Shown: positions 55,301 to 64,000 of the stretch, piece after piece | How positions within the stretch are numbered: position 1 is the first letter of the stretch | How the letters are laid out: each line of letters starts with the position of its first letter | Assembly (NCBI GenBank): GCA_008330645.1 | Contig: VLTN01000046.1 | Span: 124,001 to 188,000 of the forward strand | Length of the DNA stretch: 64,000 nucleotides | Direction: 5' to 3' | From: Cafeteria roenbergensis | Taxonomy: Eukaryota; Sar; Bigyra; Bicosoecida; Cafeteriaceae | Position numbers and translations under genes: made by a program | Notes under the pieces: model-generated | The model's input: the letters and a program-made list of their open reading frames with translations, nothing else | Databases searched by the model: none | Told to the model about the DNA's origin: nothing

Positions 55301-56540
55301 GCTGCGGACCGCTGACGACGTGGACGCCCTTCGCCGGGGGCTCGGCTGGGTGTTGGAGAGGTTCCCCATCACCGCCCTGTCAGTGGCCTGCACTCCGCGC
55401 CGCATCAGCCTGCCCGCGGTAGAGCTGCTGTCGCTCCTGCAGCAGGCGCAGTCGGAGCGGTCGCTGGCGCGGAAGCACCCTGAGCTGCTGTTCCGCTCGC
55501 TGCCGCACCGCCTGCTGCTTCACCTCGTCCTCGTCGTGGGGTCGCGAGACCAGTACCTCCACACCGCGCTGGCCACCGACCTGGCGGAGGCGGTGCTGCG
55601 GTGCCGGGGCGAGACGCCGGGCGGCGAGCAGCGGGGAGGGTCGGCGGCTGCGGCTGCCGCCAGCAGTGCGGCGGCGGCCGGGCTGCGGGCGACGGCAGCC
55701 GCGGCGCAGCGAGGGGCCAGCGCCTCCGAGGCGGCGGCGGCGGGGCTGCGCACCATAGAGGGGACCTCGGGCCCCTCCGGCAAGCGCGCCGCCCCCGGGG
55801 AAGAGGAGGGTATCGCCGGGGAGCTGCGGCGCGACCTGCTGCAGCTGCTGCGCTGGTCGCGATTCTACGACCCGCGAAAGCTGTCGGCCATCGTGGCGGG
55901 CACCACGCTGGACGAGGAGCGCGTGCTGCTTCACAGCCGGGCGGGCGAGCACGAGGCTGCCCTGCGCGTCTGCCTGCTGGAGATGGGGGACTTGCCCCGC
56001 GCGGAGGCATATTGCGTGGAAGCCTTCGCTGCGTCCCCCGGCAGCAGGGACGGCGAGACGGCGGCCGAGGCGGCAACTCTTGGCCGCCACGCGAAGCACA
56101 ATCCGTTCCTCGTCCTCTTCACCCTGCTGCTGGACGGGCTGCCCGGCACCGGACCCATGCGCCACGAGGCGCTCGGCCTCATGGAGCGCCACGCAGGCAA
56201 CGTCGCGGTGCGGCAGGCGCTGGACGTGCTGCCCTCCGACATCCCCGTGGCAAAGATGCGCAGGCTGCTGCGGCGCATGATCCCGACCGCTGAAACGCGC
56301 TGGAGGCAGGCCAGGGTCGCCCAGCAGGTGGCGGAGCTTGACAGGCTCGAAACCAACGTGGCTCTCACTCGCGCCCAGCGCCACTATGCAGTCGTGGACC
56401 GCGACACCGTTTGCGCCGAGTCGGGCCAGAGGGTACAAGGGCAGCCCTTCGTGCTCCGCGCACCGCCGTCCGCTCACGTGCTGGCCGAGTCCAAGCTTGT
56501 GCGGCCCGTGCTGCAGTCCGCCCTCTCGAAACGGCGCTGA
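52366..56540 (+). CDS. Vps39/Vam6 or Vps3-like subunit of HOPS/CORVET
   Basis: Exons are 52366-52492 and 52879-56540 (1262 aa). The 386-nt intron was placed because joining gives DITSIAALGSSLFVGTSKGR, the typical opening of a citron-homology (CNH) beta-propeller. The CNH domain runs to about residue 360 and includes WASAPSHVVVCAPYVLGV. Clathrin-like helical repeats follow, with the family's LSGIDPREVTSLFP segment. The last 80 residues resemble the C-terminal Vps39 zinc-ribbon region (VCAESGQRVQGQPFVL), although only one of the usual cysteines is evident. In HOPS/CORVET these subunits bind Rab7 or Rab5 and tether endosomes and lysosomes. Choice between Vps39 and Vps3/TGFBRAP1 is open. Ala-rich inserts break the helical region. 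Confidence 0.8.
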
Positions 56541-58385
56541 ATGGTCGCCGTGTCTCCCGCGTGCCGTGGTGGTTCGCCTGCCAGCATGGCACTCAATCCT
56601 GCGGCACAGGCCTGGAAAGCATTCCGTCAATCACTCGCCAGGCTGCCAGCCTGCACGATGAAGGGTCGCCGGCGCTTTCGTCGGGCCCATGCGAATGGCT
56701 GGCCCTCAGTGGCAGAAGAGGCCGGACAATGCCAGGCTCAAGCTTGCGACTTGGTGGCTTGCCGAGAAGGCAGCACAAAATGCTCAGGTGCCGGTGAGCT
56801 TCGCCAGGCATTGTGATCGCAGCGGCCCAAGCGTACAGTGGCGGTGACTCACCCTCGGCCCCACTCAAAACACTCCCGAGAAAGACGCTGCCGTGCGGAG
56901 AGCTTCGCTTGCACACTCAATGTCGAGCTGCACCTAAGCACCGCCTGGCTTGGAGCTGCCGCCGAACCTCCGAATCCCATCGTCAGCGCAGATTCATCGC
57001 AAAGGTTCTGTGTGTTCCCGCTACGCACAAGGATGTGGGAATCGCGAGTCTGCGGCCCGGGATGGAACCAGAGAGCCAAACCGAGACATCTACCACAAAC
57101 GCCCCACACGGTTCGTTTGCTGACTAACCCCACAGCACCAGACCGGCATTCGCAATGGTGAATGCATGGCCGATAGGTGCTCCAGCGTCCCCGCCCTTGG
57201 TTGAACGCAGCCAACGAACCTCGCGCTGTAAGCCGTGTAGCTCTCAGAAGCACTTTGAGGAATGGGCACGTTTGTGTCTTCTGAGTATCGAGTTCACAGG
57301 ACTTTGACAACTGTCAATGAAGTCTGCGCGAGTGGTCAGTCTGTGGTGGCGTTGGTCTGGACTTCACGCAAAGCAACCGAGCAAGAGAGCCAGGTGATGG
57401 TGTTCTATCAGCCTGGCGGAGCCGATTCCTCTATTCCATCCAATGTCAAAAGTCGTGAGTCCTGCCGCAAGCACTGACTGAAGGTCTGGCGCCAGCACAG
57501 CAAGCGGGATCACTTCAAGTCACGCGGTGTGGAAGTTTGGCGCAGCCGAAGTGTTTGGTGGCCATGCACCTGGGAACAATGGGAATACGGGTAGCGACAA
57601 AGGCGGCTCAGGTGTTGCGGTCTAAAGAGAGACACCTGCTACCTTGAAAATGCTCCTTGGGGGACTCACAGTGCCGAGCTGACGTGGCTTTGGCTGTTGA
57701 CAGACCTCGCGACTTTGTCTGTCGCCAAATGCTGAGCGCGTCCTGCAGCCAACCCACGGCGAGCTGTGTGCTTGACTCCATGCCGAAAGTGATGGCACCT
57801 GCACCGTACAGATGTTGCATCCAAGAGTCCTCAATCCCAAAGCCGGAACACGAGCCTTGAAGTGTTGACCATTGGAAACATGGATTTCGACTCAGCAAAG
57901 GGAAGACGACGCAGTTTGCAATTCGCAGCCGTCCACCCGTTCGGGCGTCGCTTGGCAACACATGAGACGTGCGACTGTTTACCCAAGCGCGTCCTGCGTT
58001 ATTCGATGTTGCGAAGTCCATCTGGCAAGATTTTGATCGGCTCCGCAGTTCGCCTTTGTCGACTTCTTGTCCTGGAGAGCATCAAAGCCGACGTGAGAGC
58101 GGAGTAGGTAAAGGCTTTGGACAATCGAGTGGGCTCATGCTGGCCAAGCATTCTGGAAAGCGAAGCATTTGACCTATCATGCCAGTGCAAGTCTTCCTGA
58201 CTCACCTTGCAAACTGTCTCGCGACGTTTCGCCTGCTTGGCGAAATGTCGTGTGGCTATCGCAACGAATGACAAGTCTTCGCTTGCTGATATAGGGTTGC
58301 TTGAGTGGATCACGTGCTAAGCCTTGCGCCGGCGCGAGTCCAAATCGCTGTGTGTGCCGTTGGTGGAGTGGGGAACTTGGATCAT
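56541..58385. other. AT-richer gene-poor island
   Basis: 1.85 kb whose base composition is visibly less GC-rich than the flanks. Frames up to about 150 codons occur on both strands, but none resembles a known domain and their codons do not show the G/C third-position preference of neighbours. No terminal repeats, integrase, polymerase, capsid or transposase fragments are visible. It could be a decayed insertion or an old intergenic spacer. Confidence 0.5.
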
Positions 58386-59652
58386 TCAGAAAGCAGACAG
58401 CGCATGCAGGTAAGCCGAGGTCAAACTCGAGGCCATGCCCCTGCCGAACACCGCGTCCATCTCCCAAGCACCCGTGCCTCGCAGGCCCATGAGGCCGGCC
58501 AAGTTGGCCTTGAGTGCAAGCGACGCTGGGTTGTCAAACCACACCTGGTTCACGCCTCCGTCAGAGTCAACCACATTGAACCAAGGAGTTTCGGACTCGG
58601 AATCCCACTGCCAGCCAGTCGACGAGCCCTTGATCCATGGCTCCACCTCTGACATGTCGTGCTCGCGGCCGACCGCGTCTGCGACAGCGTGCAGGTGACG
58701 AGCAGGAAGCCAGCACGTCGCATCGTGACTGCGGCAGCCGCCGCAGGCTCTGAAGTTTCAAATGCAATGGGTCGCAGCTCAGCGCTGGGCACTCACCTGA
58801 GCATGTGGCGTTGCGCCAGTGTGTGGTGGGAATGCGGCAGTCCTTGCTGGTTGGCAGGGTGCCGTTGAGGCAGGGGTACTTGTAGCCGTAGAGTGGCAGC
58901 CCGAGGACGAGCTTGTCCGGGGAGGCAATGTTGGTCCAGTTGCGCAAGCCAGCTTCGACCAGGGGCTTGGGAGAGTTAGCCCATGCGGTGCATGGCCCTG
59001 GCGCGAAGACCTGCGAGCGCATGTCGTAGGCCATGACGAAGCCAATGTCGACGATTGCGGCGAGCTGCTGATAGGGGTAACAGCGCTCGTCGACGCCGCA
59101 GCCGCCGCCCTGCCCGTCTGGTGACCAGGCGAAGTCCCAGGAAAGCTGCATGGTTCCGCCCCTGGCCCGGCCCTGTTCGTCGATGGCGGTGCGCAGCTCC
59201 TTGGTCAGATCGACGAGCCCATTCCGGGTTGCAGTGTCGTCCGGCAGCACGTAGTCTTCGAAGTCCACGTTGACCCCGTCCAGGCCGGCTTGCGCCACTT
59301 GGTCCATCGTTTCGGCGATCCACTCAGCGCGAGCCGTGCGGTTGGGGACCTGCTGCTTGGACATGGACGTCAGGATGACGACTCGGGTGTTGGAGGCGTG
59401 CGCGTGGCACACCATTTCGCTCGTGACTCCGTCCCACCCCGCCACCGCCACAGTGGTGAGGCTGTCCCACGGGTACTGCTCCCAGTTTGTCTGCGCGGCG
59501 GTGGCGAACATGAAAAGCTCGCGGGACGCCGCCGGCGGCCCAGCCAGAGGCTTGCACAGGCTCGGATCGGAGCACTGGCAGGTTGGGACAGCCCCGGCCT
59601 GCGATGCCGCCAGGCACGCCAGCGCCGCGGTGGCTGTAGCAAACGTGCGCAT
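58386..59652 (-). CDS. Di-N-acetylchitobiase-like glycoside hydrolase family 18
   Basis: Exons 59652-58797 and 58678-58386 (382 aa); the 118-nt intron joins in phase 1 to read CSDAAVGREH-like sequence, precisely NATCSDAVGREHD. The start at 59652 opens a signal peptide (FATATAALACLAASQAGA). The GH18 catalytic motif is LDGVNVDFED with Glu132 as acid. Further family segments are FVMAYDMRSQ, LVLGLPLYGY, VWFDNPASLALKA and GLRGTGAWEMD, the last pair typical of lysosomal chitobiase. It trims the reducing-end GlcNAc of chitobiose cores in lysosomes, which fits digestion of ingested material. Its length equals that of animal chitobiases. It is the only gene here whose intron sits near the 3' end. Confidence 0.94.
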
Positions 59653-59872
59653 TGTGCTTGGAGCAGCGCGCCGTGCTGCCGCTGGTGTGACGCCGTGTGC
59701 GGGCTTGCACTTGCTGTTGGAGCAAAGCTCTGCCCGGCACCCTCGTTGTGGCTTGCACACTGGGCCACGCCGATCCGAGCGAACAGACTGACAACACAAT
59801 CCCTAGCTTAGCAAGTCACCCACGCGCGCCACCCGTGCATGGGGCAACCACACACGCGCCAGCTGCACCGCG

Positions 59873-62800
59873 TCACGGCAGCGCGTCAAGCCAGACGTCC
59901 CTGCGAGGATCCCACCAAGCCTGCAGCGCCTCGTCCCAGAGCAGCCCGTTGGCGGGGGGGGTTCTTGCCGCGCGGGCGCTGGTCTCCGCGTCCGCGCGCT
60001 GCACGACCGACCCCGCTGCTGGGGCGAGCGCGGGGGGCGCTGCGCCCTCGAGAGACACGTCGGCGCCTCCCGACTCGTCGCTGCTGCGCTGCCCCGGAGA
60101 CCATGCGGTCAGCGGGTCCGCTCTCTGGGGCGTCGCGACGACGCCCGCTGTGTCCGCCTCTGCGGGCAGGCTTGCAGGGCCCGTGGCGGCCGTGCCACGG
60201 CCTTGAGCGGAGAGCGCGCTGTCTCCAGCCCCCCCAACGGGCCACCTCTGCCCGACGTCGCCTGGTCCGCTAGCTCGTCGCGGTTTCGTCTGCGCGTCAG
60301 CGTCTCGTGTGACGTCGGTCGCGACCTCCGCCGCCGCGCCGCCCGCCAGCGCCCGGGCCACCTCAGCCAGCCGCGCTGCCAGCCGGCTCTGCCTCCTCCC
60401 GATGGAGGTCCTTGCCCACGCGGCCCGCGCCCCGCCCCCGTCTGGTGGCGACGGGGCGGCGCGCCCCGCCGCTGCCATCGACCCCTCGCCGCCCTCGTCG
60501 TCCGTGCTGGGCGGGACGGGCTGAGACGTGCCGTCGCCACCAGTGCCCGCCACATCCAACGCAGCGTGCACCGCCTGGCGCGCCCACCCTTGGCTGGACA
60601 GCTGCGACGGCCCCGCCGACGTCGGTGCGGCTCTGCCTGCCAGGCCTGGGCCGCTGCCGGCGGGGCTCTGCCGGTTCAGGAGGCCGAGCAGCTCATCGAT
60701 CGACGAGCCGGCAGAACGTTGGCCCGACGAATGGGACTCGGCAACCGACCCCGCGTCGCTCCGCCCGACAGAGCTGTCGTCACTGGTGTCGACGTCGCTC
60801 ACGCAGGCGCTGGCGGCGCCGGCGCCGGTGCGGGGGCCGGTGCCAGCGGCGGCGCCGGTGCGGGGGCTCTGGCTCCGGCTGTGCCAAGCACCGGCGGCGT
60901 CCCCGGCGAGGCTGCTGGCGGCACTGTGGAGGGCGGAATGGCGGCGGGACCCGGCCCCGCTGTCCTCGCCCCAGCTCTGCTCACCGGACAGAGCGCAGTC
61001 CGTCGGAGCAGCAGACGGCCTGCGCACAGGGCTGCCCATGCTGCTGCTGTCTGGCGACGCAACGGCGCCTGAAGCGGGACCATCCGTGACCGCCCCCGCC
61101 GCCCCCGCCGCCCCCGCCGCCCCCGCCGCCCCCGCCGCCCCCGCCGCCCCCGCCGCCCCCGCCGCCCCCGCCGCCCCCGCCGCCCCCGCCGCCCCCGCCG
61201 CCCCCGCCGCCCCCGCCGCCCCCGCCGCCCCCGCCGCCCCCGCCGCCCCCGCCGCCCCTACGTCGGCCGGTGGTCGACATCCCGCTGTGCTGGGTGGGGG
61301 CACGCTCGCCGCCTCCGCCTCGAGCCGAGCTACGAGCGCACGCAGGGGCGACGCCGCCGCCTCGCCAGCCCACAGCGACGAGGCGCGAGCGGAGGCCGAG
61401 GCGGCAGCCGCCCGGGCCGCGGGGTGGGGCTCTGCCGTGCGCGGAGCGGGCCTGCGGCGGGGCGATGGCGAGCCGGTGGGCTCCGGCAGAGCCGGCGCCC
61501 GGTACCGGTGTGCCGCAGCGGGCCGAGGGGTGGCTCTGCCGGGGCTTGGGGTGGCTCTGCCGGCGCGGGTCCGCTTTGGAGTCGCTCGCGTGGGCGTTGC
61601 CGGCGCTTCCGGCCTCGTCCCGGCAGCTGCGGCTGGCGGGTCCACGCCTCGCCGCCTAGGGCTGTGCCGGCCGGCGGCAGGGTTTGCAGTCCAGCTGGAC
61701 GAAGGGGACGATCGGCTGACGTGCGAATGACGCGCCGGTGACCGTGGGGGGCGCCCTGCCGGGCTGCCAGACTGCGCGCCCGCCCGGTTGCCGCGAGCGC
61801 CAGCAGAGGCCGGGCCGCAGGCCGCCCTCCCGAGTGAAGGTGGCGTTGCTGCTGCAGGCGCAGTTGCAGGCGCGGTTGCTGGCGTAGTTGAAGCTGTTCT
61901 TGGGGCTGTAGTTGCTGGCGTAGTTGAAGCTGTGGCGTCGCCTTGTGGGGCGCGAGCGAGGCGAGGAATGCGGCTAGGCGGGGGCGGGGGTGCCCCTGCG
62001 GGGGACGGCCGCGCTGCGGCGGCTGCGGCGGAGGGCTTGAGGCGTCCGGCCCGCGGGGCCAACCGCAGCGGTGCCGGGCCGGGAGGCGGGGCCGAGGCTG
62101 CGAGCGACGCTGGGCGGGGCATGCTGGGGCTGCCAGCACGGGCGCCTTCAGTGGCAGCGGCGGCGGCCCCGGTGCCTGCATCGCTCAGCGGGTCGCGTGA
62201 CTCGCTGACGGCCTCTGCAGGGACTACGGCCACATCTGCCTCTGCCCGGGGTGGGAGCGCGACGGCGTCGATTTCGGCGCGGGAGGGAGCCGCCACGTCG
62301 CCCCGGACGGGAGGCACGGGGCGGCCTGCCGCTGCGGCGGCCAGCTGCTTGGCCGCCTGAAGCGTGGGCATCACGGCGACTGCGCGAATCAGCATTCCGC
62401 CGGTGATGTTGATTCCGCCCACGCTCAGCGGGGGAGAACTTCCACCGCCGGGCTGCAAAGCCGCCGCGCAGTCGATGATCAGAACACGGAAGCGCGCCCC
62501 TGCCGTCGCGGGGCAGGCCACAAGGGGCAGCTGCACGTGCAGCGCAGTTGACTTGGCTGCCGAAAATCGCGGCGACACAAGCACGCGTACGCGCCGCTGC
62601 CCACCGATGCGGACCACAATCTCGACTCTGGCAGTTGGGCAAATGCGGGCGACTTGCAGCACCACAAACGCGCCGGAGCGAGAGGATGCCAGCCGGCCGC
62701 CAGACTCCAGAGCAGCACGCTTGCGCGCCGGAACCTCGGCCATGACGCTGCGGGGAGGGAGCCGGGAATCACGATCGCAGTTTTTCGGTTGCCGTGAAAA

Positions 62801-62986
62801 GACAAGCATGGGCACCGTGGCTTCGGCTGCTGCGGGAGGACCGCGCGCAAGAGCAGCGTTGCCAGCCGCTGGCGTTTCAAATGCTCACGCCTTGAGGGCC
62901 GGGACGAAGCCGGTGGCGACAGCCCCTGACTTGGTCCACTCGGTGAGGGGCTGCTTCTCGCGGGTCGACAGCCAAATTCGCGTCAT
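59873..62986 (-). CDS. CFAP20-domain protein with long disordered repeats
   Basis: Exons are 62986-62889 and 62747-59873 (about 990 aa). The 141-nt intron was placed because exon 1 (IWLSTREKQPLTEWTKSGAV) and exon 2 together give the CFAP20/CFAP20DC fold: FVVLQVARIC, GQRRVRVLVSPRF, ALHVQLPLV, FRVLIIDCAAAL and MLIRAVAVMP. This domain occurs in ciliary doublet-microtubule proteins. A further 5' exon is possible, because a splice-like GCAG lies just upstream of ATG 62986. The remaining 800 residues are Ala/Pro/Ser-rich, with a pure Gly-Ala-Ala run coded by a 9-bp minisatellite and a short Trp-rich end (LQAWWDPRRDVWLDALP) that looks like a binding motif. Confidence 0.75.
61091..61258. repeat. 9-bp minisatellite (CCCCCGCCG)n
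   Basis: About 18 perfect copies of a 9-bp unit in the coding strand complement, coding repeated Gly-Ala-Ala in the CFAP20-domain protein. The unit keeps frame. It is likely to vary in length between alleles. Confidence 0.96.
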
Positions 62987-63392
62987 GCTGGCTGCGGCGC
63001 CGAGGGGCAACAGCGGCAGTGCCGCTTCTGCGACCGGCGGAATTCGAATTCGTCCCAATCTGAGCTTCAAATATCGCACAGTCTAACCAACAACATCGCC
63101 AAGGGACTGGCTACCCAGCTGATTGGGCAGACGCAGTACCTGCGACAGCAGGTGGAGCGCATGCGGTGAGCAGGGACGGCTGAGTGGCGACTCGTGGCAG
63201 CGTGGTGGAAGTGATTTGGGCTTGGGACTTTGGATTGCGGGTCTGGCGCGGTTGGTGATTGATTCGTGATGGAGTTGCTGGATTGGTTCTTGATGAGTCT
63301 GTGAATCGAGTGTGTGGCAAGGCGACGCGAATTTTTCCACTCCCTCAACGAAGTTCATTCGCTAAGTTCACTTGGTGAATTCACGCTACAAC
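62987..63392. other. AT-richer spacer at window edge
   Basis: About 400 bp between the CFAP20-domain gene and the partial gene at the edge. GC content drops along it. A + strand stretch at 63066-63170 (NNIAKGLATQLIGQTQYLRQ in one frame) ends at a GTGAGC donor-like site and might be an exon, but nothing joins to it. No call is made. Confidence 0.4.
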
Positions 63393-64000
63393 TCAAGTTT
63401 CAGCCTGGTCCGCGGCCCCGTCTGCCTCTGCGGCTGTGCGTCCGCCCCATGCTTGCAGCTCCACCTTTCTGGCCCAGTCAAGGACAGCAGGCGGCAGTCC
63501 GCTGAGCAGGTGATCGCCAAAAGCGACAACCCAGTGCGGGCCGTGGATTTTTCCGCCGGACGACGTTGCTTTTGCCTCCAGACCCCCGAACATTGCCATT
63601 CTGAGAGCACCCTCGTGCTTGCCGATTTCAGCAGGCACCTTGCCGTGCAATGCTCTCTCGGTGACGTCCTTGTTAGTGACCACCACGTTCCAAACCACGA
63701 GGGACTCACCGTCTCTCAAGAGCGAGAGCGAGACAGTGTGGAAGTCATCCCAACTCTCTACCTGAGCTGTGAATCCCGGGACGATCTTATTCCAGCCAGT
63801 GAGGGATACGTTGGTTGATTTGTCTGCAGCTGCTGCTCCGGACGATGTTGCTTTGGCTTGAAGCAGCAAAAGGTGGACGAGCCGGGACTCGAGGTCCCGA
63901 ACCAGAAGCATGATGTCCACACCCTTGTCAGGAGACGGCTTGAACAGCATTCCCGTTCGAAGCACCGAAGAGTTTGCCCGCACATCGTCCCACTTGAGAT
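63393..64000 (-). CDS. Partial gene: possible PD-(D/E)xK nuclease-like protein, Crinkler-type
   Basis: The 3' end of a frame that continues beyond the window; about 202 residues are seen and the reading is open at 64000. It begins LKWDDVRANSSVLRTGMLF, then GVDIMLLVRD and LVHLLLLQAKA. An Asp, a hydrophobic strand and QxK in this order resemble the core of PD-(D/E)xK nucleases, a fold common in the C-terminal domains of Crinkler (CRN) proteins that are multiplied in many protists. The remainder (WNVVVTNKDV, HWVVAFGDHLLSGLPP) is also compatible with that group. Codon use is less GC-rich than in neighbours. The assignment is pattern-based and uncertain. Confidence 0.4.
   Translation of the reverse strand, partial: LKWDDVRANSSVLRTGMLFKPSPDKGVDIMLLVRDLESRLVHLLLLQAKATSSGAAAADKSTNVSLTGWNKIVPGFTAQVESWDDFHTVSLSLLRDGESLVVWNVVVTNKDVTERALHGKVPAEIGKHEGALRMAMFGGLEAKATSSGGKIHGPHWVVAFGDHLLSGLPPAVLDWARKVELQAWGGRTAAEADGAADQAET

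Noticed and set aside
56541-58385. Integrated virus or polinton/virophage-like element
   Set aside because: No integrase, polymerase, capsid, ATPase or terminal repeat is visible; only the composition is unusual.
63066-63170. A + strand exon ending in a donor-like GTGAGC
   Set aside because: It is open and helix-like, but there is no GCAG acceptor before it and no partner exon to join it to.

Overview
This is a nuclear segment of a very GC-rich, gene-dense protist genome. The eukaryotic call rests on 19 GT-AG introns that I can place by rejoining conserved domains, a single-chain multidomain acetyl-CoA carboxylase, a Dcp2 decapping enzyme, Get4, a HOPS/CORVET-type subunit, CYP51 and a cilium-associated CFAP20-type protein. 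Lysosomal chitobiase, sterol synthesis and the cilium-type protein fit a flagellated, phagotrophic, sterol-making heterotroph. A bicosoecid-type stramenopile such as Cafeteria would fit, but that is inference only. I see no plastid targeting, rRNA, tRNA or CRISPR.

Layout. 0.3-5.7 kb: a fusion of SCP2, FYVE, membrane segments, ABC1/UbiB-like kinase and a beta-lactamase-like domain. 6.2-12.6 kb: two glutamate 5-kinase paralogs on the + strand flanking an opposite-strand TauE/SafE-type permease; the 3' parts of the kinases are almost identical over 439 bp. 12.9-17.7 kb (minus): Get4, a Cys-rich membrane protein, a UBR-box protein. 18.3-19.1 kb: a doubtful secreted protein broken by an in-frame stop. 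19.6-23.4 kb: a PH-domain CaMK-like kinase. 24.0-28.0 kb: an ALDH22-like membrane aldehyde dehydrogenase head-to-head with an SDR reductase. 28.2-35.2 kb: frataxin-like protein, Dcp2, secreted JmjC/cupin protein, RING-H2 membrane protein. 35.4-39.4 kb: CYP51 and a second P450, divergent across 198 bp. 40.1-42.0 kb: ZIP transporter and a coiled-coil protein. 42.3-51.8 kb: acetyl-CoA carboxylase (about 2982 aa). 52.4-56.5 kb: Vps39/Vps3-like subunit. 56.5-58.4 kb: AT-richer, gene-poor island. 58.4-63.0 kb: chitobiase and CFAP20-domain protein. 63.1-64.0 kb: AT-richer edge with the end of a possible Crinkler-like nuclease running off the window.

Functional threads are lipid and sterol metabolism (SCP2, CYP51, P450, ALDH22-like, SDR, ACCase), endolysosomal traffic (FYVE, Vps39-like, chitobiase) and proline synthesis (two G5Ks). 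Introns are short to medium (110-543 nt), mostly near 5' ends, and all 19 acceptors read GCAG. Alanine/glycine-rich low-complexity inserts, coded by short tandem repeats, swell many proteins. Because stop codons are rare at this GC content, very long open frames lie opposite nearly every gene and were ignored. Exon boundaries come from reading frame, splice consensus and domain continuity, not from transcripts.
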